A stretch of 33,020 nt of DNA from positions 1 through 33,020 of the forward strand of contig JAFVZV010000058.1 in assembly GCA_017507985.1 (NCBI GenBank), given 5' to 3'. Positions 8,267 to 16,368 of this stretch are shown here, piece by piece. Both the position numbers and the translations under genes were made by a program. Under the pieces are notes generated by a model. It worked only from the letters and a program-made list of their open reading frames with translations. It was not told where the DNA came from and searched no databases. The DNA is from Clostridia bacterium. Its GTDB lineage: Bacteria; Bacillota; Clostridia; Oscillospirales; CAG-272. How positions within the stretch are numbered: the first letter of the stretch is position 1; every line of letters begins with the position of its first letter.

Positions 8267-9685
8267 GTGATCGATATTATGAAAAATTCCGAACAGAATC
8301 ATAATCAGCATCACCATTCCGGTCACGACCACCAACATTATTATGCCAATCGAATGGATCAGCCTTCGCCGATGAATGCGCTTTGGGGCTTGATTTTGGC
8401 GGTTTTGACCTTTTTACTTATTGTTATTTGCGTACTTTCCATTCATTGGATCGGTAAGATTTCCGGTCCCTCCGAGGAGCCGGGGGATTCCAAGCCGCCT
8501 ATTGTGAATCCGCCCCAAGACGAAAAACCTATTATGTTGCCTTCTTACGTTGGACAATCATGGAGTCCTGATGACGCACAGAAGACGTTGACCTTTGTGT
8601 CAGATGCGGCTTTTTCGGATTTTGTGCAGGTCACGGTCAACGACGTTGTTCTCAACCCCACTGACTATATGATCAGTGAGGGAAGCACGGTAATAACGCT
8701 CAAATCCGAATATCTGGCAACACTTGTGCCGGGTAGCTATACCATCGGGATTCATTCCAAAAACGGAGTAGCAAGCACCGCTTTTGAAATCAAGGCGGCA
8801 ACGGTGACGCCCGGTCCCGGTGATAACAACCCTCCCGAGTCTCCGAGCTATATTATGGATAAAAACGGCGCTGTGACGATCAATAAAAAGGTTTATGCGG
8901 ACGACGTTGGACTGTATTCCGATTATGCGGTTTTGGTCAATCTGGATACCAACAAGATCGTGGCGGAATTGAATTGCGACTGGAAAATTTATCCGGCTTC
9001 TATGACGAAAATTATGACATTGCTGGTCGCATGTGAACAGTTAAAACAGGAAGATATGGACCGATATGTCACGATGTCGGCGGATATTATTGCTGAAATG
9101 CAGGCGCAAAATGCTTCGGGCTGGGGCTTTGAAGCAGGCGAAGAGCTGAAAGTGATTGATTTGTTGTATGCCGTTGCGTTGGAGTCTGATTGTGCGGCAT
9201 CGATACAATTGGCCGTCTACGTGGCCGGCTCGCATGAGGCGTTCGTTCAATTGATGAACGACAAGGTGGCTGAGCTCGGATTGCTTGCAACGCATTTTAT
9301 GAATGCCACCGGTCTTCATGATGACAATCATTATACGACTTGCCGTGAAATGGCCAGCATTATGGCGGCCGCTTTGGATAACGAGCAGGTCAAGACGCTC
9401 CTTTCTGCGGAAAGATGGGAATTTTCCACCAACATTCGCCCGGGAAGACTCTACAGTACCTATTTCGTAGATCTATACAATAAGATGGGCAAGTTGCCCT
9501 TCTTCCCGGATAACGGAAAGATTATGGCAGCTAAAACGGGACTGACCCCGGAGGCAGGTTATTGCTTGGCGACTTACATGGAATCGACTTCGGGCGGTCG
9601 CTATGTTGTGATCACTGCAAAAGCCAGCAGCCAACTCTTGTATGTCGAGGATTATCGGTATATTTACGGTAAATATGCGCAATAA
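8267..9685 (+). CDS. membrane-anchored D-alanyl-D-alanine carboxypeptidase-like protein (S11 / PBP5 family)
   Basis: A 472-residue protein with a His-rich cytoplasmic N-terminus (six His within NHNQHHHSGHDHQH), one uncleaved membrane segment (about 38-62), an Ig-like beta domain (about 85-175) and a peptidase S11 domain from about 205. S11 enzymes trim the terminal D-Ala from peptidoglycan stem peptides outside the cell. The nucleophile motif S245-M-T-K248 and the KTG motif (423-425) are intact. The second motif, usually S-x-N, reads S307-D-C309, so the Asn is replaced by Cys, which may alter activity. The usual C-terminal membrane helix is absent; the anchor is N-terminal. The start is uncertain: GTG at 8267 lies very close to AGAAAGGA, and ATG at 8279 (four residues shorter) lies rather far. 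Single gene with its own promoter and terminator. Confidence 0.85.
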   Translation: MIDIMKNSEQNHNQHHHSGHDHQHYYANRMDQPSPMNALWGLILAVLTFLLIVICVLSIHWIGKISGPSEEPGDSKPPIVNPPQDEKPIMLPSYVGQSWSPDDAQKTLTFVSDAAFSDFVQVTVNDVVLNPTDYMISEGSTVITLKSEYLATLVPGSYTIGIHSKNGVASTAFEIKAATVTPGPGDNNPPESPSYIMDKNGAVTINKKVYADDVGLYSDYAVLVNLDTNKIVAELNCDWKIYPASMTKIMTLLVACEQLKQEDMDRYVTMSADIIAEMQAQNASGWGFEAGEELKVIDLLYAVALESDCAASIQLAVYVAGSHEAFVQLMNDKVAELGLLATHFMNATGLHDDNHYTTCREMASIMAAALDNEQVKTLLSAERWEFSTNIRPGRLYSTYFVDLYNKMGKLPFFPDNGKIMAAKTGLTPEAGYCLATYMESTSGGRYVVITAKASSQLLYVEDYRYIYGKYAQ

Positions 9686-9694
9686 AACAAAGAG

Positions 9695-9722
9695 GACGGA
9701 CGCTTTCAGGCGTCCGTCTTTT
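9695..9722 (+). terminator. intrinsic terminator after the carboxypeptidase gene
   Basis: A 9-bp perfect stem (GACGGACGC at 9695-9703, GCGTCCGTC at 9710-9718) with a 6-base loop and TTTT tail, ten bases after the stop codon. Confidence 0.9.
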
Positions 9723-9728
9723 GCTGTC

Positions 9729-9764
9729 AAAAAATGCTTTCCGCCACGGCGAAAAGCATTTTTT
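9729..9764 (-). terminator. intrinsic terminator of prfB
   Basis: A 12-bp stem (9729-9740 with 9753-9764) extended by three more pairs after a mismatch, A-rich on one side and T-rich on the other, so it can act on both strands. It lies 16 bases beyond the prfB stop codon and separates the convergent genes. Confidence 0.8.
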
Positions 9765-9780
9765 ACTGTGAAATATAGCG

Positions 9781-10896
9781 TTATTGATTGTTTGCGGATT
9801 GATGTTTGAGATAGGCGTTGATAAAGCCGTCGATCTCGCCGTCCATGACGGCGTTGACGTCACCCGTTTCGTACTGGGTACGGTTGTCCTTGACCAGCGT
9901 GTAGGGCATAAAGACGTAGGAGCGGATCTGAGAGCCCCACTCGATGTTGGCGCGGTTACCCTTGATATCCTCGATCTTGTCCAGACGCTCACGCAGCTTG
10001 ATCTCCATCAGCTTGGCCTTGAGCATTTTCAGAGCCGTTTCTTTGTTTTGTAGCTGGCTTCTCTCGGTCTGACAGCCGACTACGATGCCCGTGGGCTTGT
10101 GCACGATACGGATTGCCGAGTCAGTTTTGTTGATGTGCTGACCGCCCGCACCGGAGGAGCGGTGGGCAGTAATTTCAAGATCTTCTTCACGGAGCTCGAC
10201 CGAATCTGCATTTTCAAATTCGGGCATGACTTCGATGGAAGCAAATGATGTCTGTCTGCGACCCGCCGCATCGAAGGGAGAAACACGAACGAGGCGGTGA
10301 ACGCCGTTTTCGCTCTTGAGATAGCCGTAAGCATTCATGCCCTCTACCATAATAGTCGCGCTCTTGATACCGGCCTCATCGCCGTCCAACCAATCAACCA
10401 GTTTATAGGTGAAATCGTTGCGCTCGGCCCAGCGAGTGATCATGCGGTAGAGCATTTGCGCCCAGTCCTGTGCCTCGGTTCCGCCCGCGCCGGGATGGAA
10501 GGAAACGATAGCATTATTCTTATCATATTCGCCGCACAAAAGCACACCGATGCGCTGCTTTTCTGCCTCGGCCGTGATAGCCTCCAGTTCACTTTGCACT
10601 TCGGGAATACTGTCCTCATCACCGGCTTCGATGGCGATTTCGGCCAGTGCAATGGCATCCTCCAGACGGGCGACTAACTTTTCATAATTTTCGATGGTAG
10701 TCTTTTTCTGCTTGATGCCCTGCAGGATGCGGGAAGAACGATCGGGATCGTTCCAGAACGAAGGGTCAAGTGTTTGCTGTTCCTCGTCCTCGGCAGCGGC
10801 GCGGAGCTGCTCAATGCGCAACGCATTGCTCAACTCGGCGATGGGATCGCGCAGAGCGGTCAATTTATATTTTGCTTCTTCAAGTGCGATGATCAT
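9781..10896 (-). CDS. prfB: peptide chain release factor 2
   Basis: A 371-residue class I release factor that reads UGA and UAA in the ribosomal A site and triggers peptide release. The stop-reading tripeptide SPF (206-208, in RVSPFDAAGRR) identifies RF2 rather than RF1. The catalytic GGQ loop (251-253, SSGAGGQHINKTDSAIR) is intact. The reading frame is continuous through residues 20-35, where many bacteria carry an in-frame UGA and +1 frameshift for autoregulation; here that device is absent, so the gene is not controlled that way. An AAAGGA site lies about 11 bases before the ATG. It is a single gene with a promoter at 10935-10964. Stop TAA. Confidence 0.96.
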   Translation of the reverse strand: MIIALEEAKYKLTALRDPIAELSNALRIEQLRAAAEDEEQQTLDPSFWNDPDRSSRILQGIKQKKTTIENYEKLVARLEDAIALAEIAIEAGDEDSIPEVQSELEAITAEAEKQRIGVLLCGEYDKNNAIVSFHPGAGGTEAQDWAQMLYRMITRWAERNDFTYKLVDWLDGDEAGIKSATIMVEGMNAYGYLKSENGVHRLVRVSPFDAAGRRQTSFASIEVMPEFENADSVELREEDLEITAHRSSGAGGQHINKTDSAIRIVHKPTGIVVGCQTERSQLQNKETALKMLKAKLMEIKLRERLDKIEDIKGNRANIEWGSQIRSYVFMPYTLVKDNRTQYETGDVNAVMDGEIDGFINAYLKHQSANNQ

Positions 10897-10934
10897 AATT
10901 GATTTTTCCTTTATTGCGTTATTTTACAGAGTAT

Positions 10935-10964
10935 AGTATACCACAAAGAGGGGAGGTTTGGCAA
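10935..10964 (-). promoter_or_regulatory. promoter of prfB
   Basis: On the minus strand TTGCCA (10959-10964), an 18-base spacer and TATACT (10935-10940), about 40 bases upstream of the start codon. Confidence 0.7.
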
Positions 10965-11019
10965 TAGGTTTTTGAAAAATATTGGCATCTGAATTTTATA
11001 CAACTTCTTCTACAGGCTC

Positions 11020-11394
11020 GCCCAACTTTGTGCGCTCGCTAAAAGCAAAGATGCCCTTTCTTTGGCGTTCCACAAAGAAAGGGCGAAAGAAAGGGAACTT
11101 AAGGGCTTAATACCCTTAAGAAACCCGCAAAACTTTCTGCTGAGGCATATCTGCCGCTCGTGGTAGCAAAATTTGAAGCACGGCATAAAAGGTATATATG
11201 TTTATCTCTTGATTCTCTTTGTAGAGCGGCAATGCCGAGGGAGGGCTCGGAGGGAACGTCCGAGTTCATTTTCTTGGTTACTTCTTTGTTGAACGACAAA
11301 GAAGTAACATCTAATGCTGTACACCGAGCGCGCGGAGCTGTGCGAGGCCTTAGGAGAAGTTGTTTGAAACTTGCAAAAAAACCTTTCTCCCCCG
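11020..11394. repeat. hairpin-rich non-coding island, probably an interspersed repeat element
   Basis: The 549-base gap between prfB and glyS holds no convincing gene. It contains a series of inverted repeats: a 12-bp perfect stem with 8-base loop (11053-11064 / 11073-11084), an 8-bp stem (11098-11105 / 11113-11120), a 6-bp stem (11246-11251 / 11259-11264) and a 13-bp perfect stem with 6-base loop (11277-11289 / 11296-11308). The first and last share the core CTTTCTTTG/CTTCTTTG and its complement. Such CTTTGT...ACAAAG hairpin blocks recur between genes in many gut Clostridia, so I read this as one or two copies of a dispersed repeat. No transposase or target-site duplication is visible. Confidence 0.6.
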
Positions 11395-11396
11395 CA

Positions 11397-11429
11397 CAAA
11401 AACCGCGCACGGAAAACTCCATGCGCGGC
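11397..11429 (-). terminator. intrinsic terminator of glyS
   Basis: Read on the minus strand, GCCGCGCA (11429-11422), a 12-base loop, TGCGCGG (11409-11403) and a T-tract (11402-11398). It begins 17 bases beyond the glyS stop codon. Confidence 0.85.
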
Positions 11430-11445
11430 TTTGTCATATTCAGAT

Positions 11446-12870
11446 TTAGAACTGAATTCTTTCCTCAATGTAGCTCTTGAGCTCGGAGATCGGGATTCGA
11501 ACCTGCTCCATGGTATCGCGGTCACGGACAGTAACGCAGTTGTCAGCCTCAACGCCCTTGTCGGGGTCGCCTACCGTTTCGAAGTCAACGGTAATGCAAA
11601 GAGGCGTGCCGATCTCATCCTCGCGGCGATAACGCTTGCCGATCGAGCCGGTCTCGTCGTAATCCACCATGAAGTACTTGGACAATTCAGCGTAAATCTC
11701 GCCTGCCTTGTCGCCCAGCTTCTTGGACAGGGGCAGGACAGCCGCCTTGAAGGGAGCCAAGGCAGGATGTAGGTGCAGAACGGTGCGGACATCGTTCTTG
11801 GCCTCGTCGATCACTTCCTCGTCATAGGCTTCAACAAGGAAGGCCAAGGCTACACGATCGGCACCCAACGAGGGCTCGATAACGTAGGGAACGTAATGTG
11901 CGTTGGCTTCCTGATCGAAATAGGTCATGTCCTTACCGCTGTGCTCGGCGTGCTGGCCGAGGTCGTAGTTGGTTCTGTCGGCGATGCCCCACAGCTCACC
12001 CCAACCGAAGGGGAACAGGAACTCAAAGTCGGTCGTTGCCTTGGAGTAGAAGGCCAATTCCTCGGGATCGTGGTCGCGCAGACGCAGGTTTTCATCCTTC
12101 ATACCCAGATCCAACAGCCACTTGTGGCAGTAGTCCTTCCAGTAGGCAAACCATTCAAGATCGGTGTCGGGCTTGCAGAAGAATTCCAGTTCCATCTGCT
12201 CGAACTCACGGGTACGGAACACAAAGTTACCGGGCGTGATCTCATTACGGAAGGATTTACCGATCTGAGCAACACCGAAGGGCAGCTTGCGGCGAGTGGA
12301 GCGCTGAACGGCAGGGAAGTTAACAAAGATACCCTGTGCCGTCTCGGGACGCAGATATACAGTCGATGCCGAGTCCTCGGTTACGCCAACGAAGGTCTTG
12401 AACATCAAATTAAATTTTTTGATATCTGTAAATTCATGACCGCCGCAATCGGGGCAACCGATGTTCTTTTCTTTAATGAAGGCAGCCATTTCTTCGAACG
12501 ACCAAGCGGCAGGATTGTCGTCGGTGCCGTTCTCAAAAGCATACTCCTCGATCAGCTTGTCCGCACGGTGACGGGCGCGGCACTGCTTGCAGTCCATCAG
12601 AGGGTCGGAAAAGCCACCCACGTGACCCGAAGCGACCCAAGTCTGAGGATTCATAATAATGGCACTGTCAAGCCCAACGTTATATTTGCTTTCCTGGACA
12701 AACTTTTTCCACCAAGCCTTTTTGACGTTGTTCTTAAATTCAACACCCAAAGGACCGTAGTCCCAGGAGTTGGCAAGACCGCCGTAAATTTCGGAACCAG
12801 GGAAAATAAAGCCGCGTGTTTTACAAAGAGCCACGATTTTGTCCATGGTCTTATCGCTGTTTTTCATCAT
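11446..12870 (-). CDS. glyS: glycyl-tRNA synthetase, dimeric (archaeal/eukaryal-like) type
   Basis: A 474-residue class II aminoacyl-tRNA synthetase that charges tRNA-Gly with glycine. Class II motif 2 ([20 protein letters not shown]) and motif 3 ([14 protein letters not shown]) are clear. The N-terminus ([21 protein letters not shown]) and the WDYGPLG segment mark the alpha2-type GlyRS, also called GlyQS, not the alpha2-beta2 enzyme. A Cys set (CKQC near residues 90-100 and CPDCGG near 135-142) could bind zinc, as in other enzymes of this type. The C-terminal anticodon-binding domain ends at [11 protein letters not shown]. Two ATGs are adjacent (12870, 12867); AAAGGAG lies about 12 bases before the first. 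Its promoter leaves a leader of only about 60 bases, too short for a T-box. Confidence 0.96.
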   Translation of the reverse strand: MMKNSDKTMDKIVALCKTRGFIFPGSEIYGGLANSWDYGPLGVEFKNNVKKAWWKKFVQESKYNVGLDSAIIMNPQTWVASGHVGGFSDPLMDCKQCRARHRADKLIEEYAFENGTDDNPAAWSFEEMAAFIKEKNIGCPDCGGHEFTDIKKFNLMFKTFVGVTEDSASTVYLRPETAQGIFVNFPAVQRSTRRKLPFGVAQIGKSFRNEITPGNFVFRTREFEQMELEFFCKPDTDLEWFAYWKDYCHKWLLDLGMKDENLRLRDHDPEELAFYSKATTDFEFLFPFGWGELWGIADRTNYDLGQHAEHSGKDMTYFDQEANAHYVPYVIEPSLGADRVALAFLVEAYDEEVIDEAKNDVRTVLHLHPALAPFKAAVLPLSKKLGDKAGEIYAELSKYFMVDYDETGSIGKRYRREDEIGTPLCITVDFETVGDPDKGVEADNCVTVRDRDTMEQVRIPISELKSYIEERIQF

Positions 12871-12934
12871 AGCTTGTAAAGTCTCCTTTCAAACGCCGCG
12901 CACCGCGCGTGCGTATACGATATCATAATGAAAC

Positions 12935-12963
12935 ATTGTATCACAGAAACCTCGTCTTGTCAA
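12935..12963 (-). promoter_or_regulatory. promoter of glyS
   Basis: On the minus strand a perfect TTGACA (12958-12963), a 17-base spacer and TACAAT (12935-12940). The 228 bases between this promoter and the divergent one at 13192 are A/T-rich; I see no gene or clear RNA there. Confidence 0.85.
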
Positions 12964-13191
12964 GAAAAAACTGTGATGTTTTTAACGATAGGATTTTTAC
13001 ATGATTGCTTCAAGAAAGCAAGCGCATGGAAATTGAGTCATTTTCCCCACTTGCGTGATTGCAGAGGGTGGTTTAATGTGAATCAAAGGCTATGCTTCAC
13101 CACTGGAACAGATTTTGTCGAGAGGGCAATTTTTTCATCGCTAGACTGCGAAAAAACACGCAATTTTATCTAAAAAATGTGGATAAATTTA

Positions 13192-13220
13192 TTGACAAGC
13201 CCTATATGTTGTGTTATAAT
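13192..13220 (+). promoter_or_regulatory. promoter of the SH3b lipoprotein gene
   Basis: Perfect TTGACA (13192-13197), a 17-base spacer and perfect TATAAT (13215-13220). The short leader contains an imperfect hairpin (GTTGC 13241-13245 with GCAAC 13263-13267, with CGAG/CTCG inside) whose role is unknown. Confidence 0.88.
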
Positions 13221-13303
13221 GTATGCAGTATATGTACGCGGTTGCTCGAGTATTCCTCGGCGGCAACGTTGAACACATAAAATTGATGGATAAGGAGAAA
13301 AGA

Positions 13304-14680
13304 ATGATGTTAAAAAAGTTTCTTTCGTTTGCACTCGCACTGCTGATCGTAGGCTCTATGGTCGCATGTAAAGATAAAACCCCGGATGAGCCGAAGGATC
13401 CCGAGCCTCCTTGCACAACGCACGAGGACGCGGATACAGACTACAAGTGCGACAAGTGCGGCGCTGAGCTTGAAAAGCCTGCATGCACGACGCACGAGGA
13501 TGCTGATACGGACTACAAGTGTGACAAATGTGGTGCTGAGCTTGAAAAGCCTGCTTGCACGCACGAGGACGCGGATACAGACTACAAGTGCGACAAGTGC
13601 GGCGCTGAGCTTGAAAAGCCCGCAAATCCCGAAAAGCCAGAGATCACCTTTACCGAGGTGAACGAGCAGGTTTATGCGCTTGTAACGGTTGAGCTTCGTC
13701 TTAAGCCCGCGGCTGACGTTGCCAACGTTGTCGGCGAGTTGCGTGTTAACGAAGTCATTACCCGTATTGGTGTGTCCGAGGACGGCGAGTGGAGCAAGAT
13801 TCGCTACGAGGCGGCAGGCTTGGAGGGCGAGTACTACGTTGCGTCCAACTGCTTGGCATTGTATACTGCACCCGAACAGCCCGGTCCCGAGGATCCTCCC
13901 GTAGATCCCCCTGTAAAAGACCCCAATGAGTTTGTCCAGATCGATCCTTCCGAAATTGTATACGTAACGACGGAAGCACTTAACCTGCGTACTGAGCCGT
14001 CTATGAATGGTCAAGTTGTGACTAAGCTGTCTCTTGGTACCAAGCTGGAACGCATTGCAAAGAACGAGGCAGGCTGGAGCCTGGTCGTTTACGATGGTAA
14101 GCAGTATTACCTCAGCTCTGATTATGTAACTACTGAAGATATTACTGGTAGCACTTTTGTTGCTTTGGAAGAAGCAATCACCAAGACGGTTACCGCTGAT
14201 GTTCTCAAAAAGCGCACGTCTCCTTGGATGGATCCCACGGATGAAAATGTTGCCGCATATTTGAATAAGGGTACAACGGTCACCTGCGTTGCCATTTCTC
14301 CCGACGGCCACTGGTATCGTATTCAGGATGTCGATGGTCAGTATTACTATGTTGGTTCTAAGTATTTGTCCGGTTACAGCGGTCCTGTTGTTACTCCTCC
14401 TGTAGGTGGTGGTGATGAAGATCCGACGGTTAAGCCCGAGGTTGTATTTACCACGCTGACCGAGCCCCAGATGATGTATGCCGTGCATAAGACCGGTGGC
14501 GTTCGTGTATATGCATCGCCTGACTCGCTGACTGCAACGGTTACTACGCTGACGGTAGGAACTGCAGTTAAGTGTGTTGCAATCTCGACTGACGGTGAGT
14601 GGTATAAGGTTGTTCTGACTGCCGGTCAGACGGCCGATCTGTATGTCCAAGTCGTTGATCTGGAGTCGAACGGTAAATAA
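13304..14680 (+). CDS. SH3b-domain lipoprotein with tandem Cys/His repeats
   Basis: A 458-residue exported protein. The signal peptide (MMLKKFLSFALALLIVGSMVAC) ends in a lipobox-like MVAC, making Cys22 the probable lipid anchor. Residues about 37-107 hold three near-identical 23-24-residue repeats (HEDADTDYKCDKCGAELEKP), each with a Cys/His and a CxxC, plausible small metal sites; DADTDYKCD also resembles a calcium loop. Four bacterial SH3 domains follow (about 115-190, 215-285, 290-370, 385-458), separated by Pro-rich linkers. SH3b domains usually bind cell wall peptides, so it is likely a wall-associated surface protein; there is no catalytic domain. The start at 13304 is chosen for AAGGAG six bases upstream and the signal peptide; the longer frame from 13223 starts at the promoter -10 box and is not credible. 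Confidence 0.82.
   Translation: MMLKKFLSFALALLIVGSMVACKDKTPDEPKDPEPPCTTHEDADTDYKCDKCGAELEKPACTTHEDADTDYKCDKCGAELEKPACTHEDADTDYKCDKCGAELEKPANPEKPEITFTEVNEQVYALVTVELRLKPAADVANVVGELRVNEVITRIGVSEDGEWSKIRYEAAGLEGEYYVASNCLALYTAPEQPGPEDPPVDPPVKDPNEFVQIDPSEIVYVTTEALNLRTEPSMNGQVVTKLSLGTKLERIAKNEAGWSLVVYDGKQYYLSSDYVTTEDITGSTFVALEEAITKTVTADVLKKRTSPWMDPTDENVAAYLNKGTTVTCVAISPDGHWYRIQDVDGQYYYVGSKYLSGYSGPVVTPPVGGGDEDPTVKPEVVFTTLTEPQMMYAVHKTGGVRVYASPDSLTATVTTLTVGTAVKCVAISTDGEWYKVVLTAGQTADLYVQVVDLESNGK
13412..13624 (+). repeat. three in-frame coding repeats (72, 72 and 69 bases)
   Basis: Three tandem copies start at 13412, 13484 and 13556 and encode 24, 24 and 23 residues. Copies 1 and 3 are identical over 59 bases from the His codon onward, whereas the middle copy differs from both at seven positions, all silent third-position changes. 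The third copy lacks one Thr codon near its start. Confidence 0.92.
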
Positions 14681-14703
14681 TTTAAGACAACAATAAATTA
14701 TTC

Positions 14704-14733
14704 AAAGAGGATAGTGAATGCTATCCTCTTTTT
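14704..14733 (+). terminator. intrinsic terminator after the SH3b lipoprotein gene
   Basis: An 11-bp stem (AAAGAGGATAG at 14704-14714 with CTATCCTCTTT from 14721), a 6-base loop and T-tail, 23 bases after the stop codon and just before the next promoter. Confidence 0.9.
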
Positions 14734-14737
14734 GTAC

Positions 14738-14766
14738 TTGACAAACGTATTTGAATGTGATATGAT
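14738..14766 (+). promoter_or_regulatory. promoter of the EEP-family lipoprotein gene
   Basis: Perfect TTGACA (14738-14743), a 17-base spacer and TATGAT (14761-14766), 43 bases upstream of the start codon. Confidence 0.85.
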
Positions 14767-14809
14767 AATCGTATCTTGAATTAAGTTCGATTTAAGGAGA
14801 ACGTGAACC

Positions 14810-15757
14810 ATGAAAAAACTGACGATCTTTTTGCTGGTGTTGGCAATGCTGTTGGCCTTGCCTTTGTTTACGGCATGTACCCCCCCACCGGATGAACAGC
14901 CCGGCGACAATGAACAGCCAGGCGATACTGAAAATCCAGGCAACACCGAAGATACCGGCAATACTGAAGAGCCGGGCAATACCGAGGACCCGGGCAATAC
15001 TGAAGGCCCAAACAACCAAGAAAAACCGGAACCGGAGGAACCCGAAGTGCTCAAGCTCAAAATTGGTTCGTACAACATAGCGAACGGCTCGCTCGTTTCG
15101 CACAATTTGAAAAAGATCGCGGACGATATTCTTGAATTGGATCTGGATATCATCGGCCTTCAGGAGGTCGATTATCTGTCCAGCCGTTCTGCTAACCTGG
15201 ACACCTTGAAGGTTTTGTCCGAGATGACCGGCTACAAATACTATTATTTCTCCAAAGCAATCAGCCTGACCTCCTATGGTATAACCGGTGACTACGGTAC
15301 GGGCATTCTGTCCAAGTATCCCATCACCTTTGAGGAGACCACGCAGCTTGCCTCGGGTGGATACGAGCAGCGAGTGCTGGGTCATGTGATCATTCAGGTT
15401 GAAGATGCAGAGATCCACTTTTTTAACGCACACCTGACCTATAACACCCTTGACGTTCGCAAGAGCCAGATGGAATTCATCGAGGAAGCGGTCTGGAGAC
15501 ATGATTATTGTATTCTAACGGGCGATTTCAATATTGAGGCGTTGGAAGAATACGAAACGATTGAAAGCCTGACGGGCGTAAGCAACGAGGACAATCCCCT
15601 CCACTCCTACTGGAAAGAGGAAACGCCCCCTTGGCCCACCGAGTGTTTGGATAACATTATGTACTCGGACGACTTTATTTTGCTGGATAGCGGTGTTGTG
15701 GATGACCGTAAGCATTCCGATCACTATATGATATGGGCAGAATTTGAAGTTGATTGA
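14810..15757 (+). CDS. secreted endonuclease/exonuclease/phosphatase (EEP) family lipoprotein
   Basis: A 315-residue exported protein. The signal peptide ends in FTAC, so Cys23 is probably lipidated. Residues 24-78 form a low-complexity linker of Pro, Gly, Asp, Glu, Asn and Thr with repeated NTE(E/D)PG units. The rest is an EEP (DNase I-like) domain with all expected motifs: SYNIANG (metal-site Asn), GLQEVD (metal-site Glu), the FNAHL segment, TGDFN (Asp/Asn) and the C-terminal SDH triad. The family cleaves phosphodiester bonds in nucleic acids, phospholipids or inositol phosphates; which applies here cannot be told. Outside the cell it may release phosphate or nucleotides, or act on lipids. 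AAGGAG lies ten bases before the ATG. It is a single gene with its own promoter and terminator. Stop TGA. Confidence 0.87.
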   Translation: MKKLTIFLLVLAMLLALPLFTACTPPPDEQPGDNEQPGDTENPGNTEDTGNTEEPGNTEDPGNTEGPNNQEKPEPEEPEVLKLKIGSYNIANGSLVSHNLKKIADDILELDLDIIGLQEVDYLSSRSANLDTLKVLSEMTGYKYYYFSKAISLTSYGITGDYGTGILSKYPITFEETTQLASGGYEQRVLGHVIIQVEDAEIHFFNAHLTYNTLDVRKSQMEFIEEAVWRHDYCILTGDFNIEALEEYETIESLTGVSNEDNPLHSYWKEETPPWPTECLDNIMYSDDFILLDSGVVDDRKHSDHYMIWAEFEVD

Positions 15758-15766
15758 TTAATAAAC

Positions 15767-15802
15767 AAAAACCGGCTGTCACTGCGGTGACAGCCGGTTT
15801 TT
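15767..15802. terminator. bidirectional terminator between convergent genes
   Basis: A perfect 16-bp stem (15767-15782 with 15787-15802) with a TGCG loop, A-rich at the left foot and T-rich at the right foot. It serves both the EEP gene on the plus strand and the membrane protein gene ending at 15806 on the minus strand. Confidence 0.93.
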
Positions 15803-15805
15803 GCG

Positions 15806-16360
15806 TTAATTCATCAGTCGGGAAATGCGGTCTCGATATTTTCGCATATACAGCGTGATCAGTTTAGTCAGAGCGATATCGAACAGAACGAGCGTGGCAT
15901 AACCGAGGAGCACGAGTGATATGTCGTACCAAAGGGGCATCTCTTCAACGCCTAAGATCAGATTGGAGGCCATGACCACACCGGCTTCGATCAAGATGAA
16001 AATGCCTTGCTTGCAAACAAAGCAGATCAGGCGGGGCAGCCGCTCAAGGTAGGCTTTAACAATGGGGTAAAAGCCAAAAAGAAGATATACGACCCCAGGC
16101 ATTTTTTGCGGCAAGAGCAAAAGAGAGAGCAAAGCTGTTGTAGCATAGATCCCCCAAGGATAACCGCGCTTGTATTCGATGACAACGGGAACGAGCAGCA
16201 TGGCAGTCAATGCCACAACGCAGAGCTCAAAAATCTCAAGCAGGGCGCCAAAATATAAAATGACTACGCCCAACGAGGCGAGCATGGCACAGATAGCAAG
16301 ACGCTTGGTGCGGCGTCGGCGTTGCTTACGTGAGGAGGGCGGGGAAGAGAAAGTCTTCAT
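15806..16360 (-). CDS. multi-pass membrane protein, function unknown
   Basis: A 184-residue protein. A very basic N-terminus (RKQRRRRTKR) is followed by about five hydrophobic segments (near 22-45, 47-62, 72-84, 86-98, 113-135, 145-168) and a basic C-terminus. The arrangement, with the motif EYKRGYPWGIYATTALLS, resembles small integral membrane proteins common in Clostridia that look like the S component of ECF vitamin transporters, but I see no diagnostic ligand motif and do not assign a substrate. Third gene of the operon starting at 17936, eight bases after the J-domain gene; its GAGGTG site overlaps that gene's end, so translation is probably coupled. Stop TAA. Confidence 0.7.
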   Translation of the reverse strand: MKTFSSPPSSRKQRRRRTKRLAICAMLASLGVVILYFGALLEIFELCVVALTAMLLVPVVIEYKRGYPWGIYATTALLSLLLLPQKMPGVVYLLFGFYPIVKAYLERLPRLICFVCKQGIFILIEAGVVMASNLILGVEEMPLWYDISLVLLGYATLVLFDIALTKLITLYMRKYRDRISRLMN

Positions 16361-16368
16361 GAGTCACC

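Noticed and set aside
10787..10845. Programmed +1 frameshift in prfB
   Set aside because: The frame is open through the region where the UGA shift site normally lies; no CTTTGA-type site is needed.
11053..11308. A CRISPR array or an insertion sequence in the hairpin island
   Set aside because: The repeats are inverted, unequal and unevenly spaced, and there is no transposase or terminal-repeat pair.
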